6,619 nt of DNA. Origin: Oscillospiraceae bacterium (GTDB lineage: Bacteria > Bacillota > Clostridia > Oscillospirales > Oscillospiraceae). Where the stretch lies: NCBI GenBank assembly GCA_017400415.1, contig JAFPTE010000011.1:1-6619 (forward strand), in the 5' to 3' direction. Under the pieces are notes generated by a model. That model did no database searches. It had not been told where the DNA came from and saw only the letters and a list, made by a program, of their open reading frames with translations. A program made the position numbers and the translations under genes. Of this stretch, positions 6,191 to 6,619 are shown in pieces. How positions within the stretch are numbered: position 1 is the first letter of the stretch; every line of letters starts with the position of its first letter.

Positions 6191-6398
6191 TGTGTAATAA
6201 TTGGGCAAGCTGGGAAAAGATTGATTATGGAGTACCTGAGAGAGTTCAAGGTCTTCATCTTTGCGGAACAGACCATACTCCGCTAACCGTAGATAGGAAT
6301 CACCCAGGGCTAAAATGACAGTGAGCGCATTTACGGCCATTTCCGCAACATCCCCGGCATAATTGAAATGAACAAAATGGAAATGTGAGCTGTTTTTT
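6191..6398 (+). ncRNA. Candidate structured non-coding RNA upstream of degV, family unidentified
   Basis: About 208 bases lie between a good promoter and a terminator-like T-run, with no credible protein gene. Visible helices: (a) CTGGG 6210-6214 with CCCAG 6303-6307, extended past a two-base bulge by AG/CT (6208-6209 with 6310-6311); (b) GGAGTA 6229-6234 with TACTCC 6276-6281, plus a T-G pair outside; (c) inside it, GGTCT 6250-6254 with AGACC 6270-6274. The loop of (c) holds GCGGAA 6263-6268, complementary to TTCCGC 6341-6346. CCGTA 6287-6291 is complementary to TACGG 6332-6336; both would be long-range or pseudoknot contacts. I do not see the hallmark boxes of T-box, TPP, FMN, cobalamin, glycine, c-di-GMP, tmRNA, RNase P or SRP RNA, nor the rod shape of 6S RNA. 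Size and free-standing layout in a clostridial genome would be compatible with a raiA-type RNA. That is a suggestion, not a recognition. It could instead be a long degV leader. Confidence 0.5.
6318..6398 (+). terminator. Possible terminator-like stem ending the candidate RNA
   Basis: ACAG (6318-6321) can pair with CTGT (6390-6393). After a small internal loop, CGCATTT (6326-6332) can pair with AAATGTG (6381-6387, one G-U pair). T residues follow through 6398. The loop of about 48 bases is long and the stem is AT-rich, so termination may be inefficient. Alternative pairings of CATTTCC (6338-6344) with GGAAATG (6379-6385) compete with this stem. Confidence 0.35.
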
Positions 6399-6442
6399 AA
6401 AGGTTTTTACGGAAATATATGGAATTCTCTTTCAAATTGGCG

Positions 6443-6448
6443 TATAAT
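6443..6448 (+). promoter_or_regulatory. Candidate -10 element for degV
   Basis: A perfect TATAAT lies 32 bases before the DegV start. No good -35 is visible at the usual distance (TGGAAT at 6420-6425 with 17-base spacing is weak), so it may need an activator. It suggests degV can be transcribed independently of the RNA upstream. Confidence 0.42.
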
Positions 6449-6480
6449 AAAAAACCAAGCCTTATGAACGGAGGTTCGCT

Positions 6481-6619
6481 ATGATACGTATATACGCAGA
6501 CAGCACCAATGACCTGAGCTGCGAGCTTATAGAGAAGTATAATATTACCATAGTCCCTCTGTACATCCGCATGGGCGACAGAACGGTGCGGGACGGTCCG
6601 GAGTTTGACCCGGAGGCCA
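6481..6619 (+). CDS. DegV family fatty-acid-binding protein, N-terminal part
   Basis: ATG 6481 follows GGAGGT at 6470-6475. The 46 visible codons read MIRIYADSTNDLSCELIEKY and then NITIVPLYIRMGDRTVRDGP. The D-S-T-x-D-L start and the I-x-I-V-P-L-Y-I strand are the signature opening of DegV (FakB-type) proteins. These bind a fatty acid and, in species with FakA, present it for phosphorylation to acyl-phosphate for lipid synthesis. The gene runs off the right edge, so the later ligand-binding residues cannot be checked. It lies beyond the EEP terminator and is probably a separate transcription unit, preceded by its own TATAAT and the candidate RNA. Confidence 0.9.
   Translation, partial: MIRIYADSTNDLSCELIEKYNITIVPLYIRMGDRTVRDGPEFDPEA

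Noticed and set aside
6101..6340. A 79-codon open frame on the - strand across the intergenic region
   Set aside because: It has no ribosome site, runs through the terminator stem, and its translation resembles no family I know. The + strand promoter and paired arms explain the region better.
6191..6398. 6S RNA, T-box or common riboswitch as the identity of the intergenic RNA
   Set aside because: The two ends do not pair into a 6S-like rod, and I see no T-box antiterminator sequence or the conserved boxes of TPP, FMN, cobalamin, glycine, purine or c-di-GMP riboswitches.
6464..6484. A six-codon frame (MNGGSL) whose TGA overlaps the DegV ATG as ATGA
   Set aside because: It has no ribosome site of its own, and the DegV Shine-Dalgarno sequence lies inside it. 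Chance is the simplest explanation.

Overview
The window looks like chromosomal DNA from a Firmicute of the class Clostridia, possibly a gut Lachnospiraceae or Oscillospiraceae relative. This is inferred from strong GGAGG-type ribosome sites, G/C-rich third codon positions with AT-rich gaps, and the gene families present (HD-GYP, STAS with an HATPase-like partner, a YunD-like nucleotidase, DegV). I see no transposase, integrase, phage gene, CRISPR array, tRNA or rRNA. All genes are on the + strand.

Layout. Positions 1-145 hold the end of a GNAT-type acetyltransferase. A membrane-anchored protein with a predicted beta-propeller-like exterior follows at 151-1113. Next comes an HD-GYP c-di-GMP phosphodiesterase reading frame (1153-2535), with two membrane segments flanking an extracytoplasmic domain. 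It is broken by one in-frame TAG at 1411-1413. Then come an HATPase-like regulator (2604-3239) and a STAS anti-sigma-antagonist-like protein (3256-3549), which look like a partner-switching pair. A cytoplasmic YunD-like 5'-nucleotidase family protein (3556-4941) and a membrane-anchored endonuclease/exonuclease/phosphatase (EEP) protein (4986-6086) complete the run. Gaps are 5 to 68 bases with no terminator between them, so a shared transcript is likely. A probable internal promoter precedes the EEP gene, and a strong intrinsic terminator at 6103-6131 ends the unit.

The region 6132-6480 has no convincing protein gene. It has a good extended -10 promoter (6156-6184), then about 200 bases with several complementary segments, and a terminator-like stem with a T-run ending at 6398. 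A separate TATAAT lies at 6443-6448 just before a DegV family gene that runs off the window. I read 6191-6398 as a probable free-standing structured non-coding RNA. Its family is not identified from sequence alone; a raiA-type RNA is one candidate to test.

How the genes may work together: an envelope-spanning c-di-GMP sensor/hydrolase, a phosphorylation-type protein switch, and several envelope-anchored or nucleotide-processing enzymes suggest a surface-sensing and signalling cluster. That link is inference from gene order only. The most unusual points are the TAG inside an otherwise intact HD-GYP gene, the candidate RNA before degV, and two proteins whose catalytic or nucleotide-binding motifs depart from the classical pattern.
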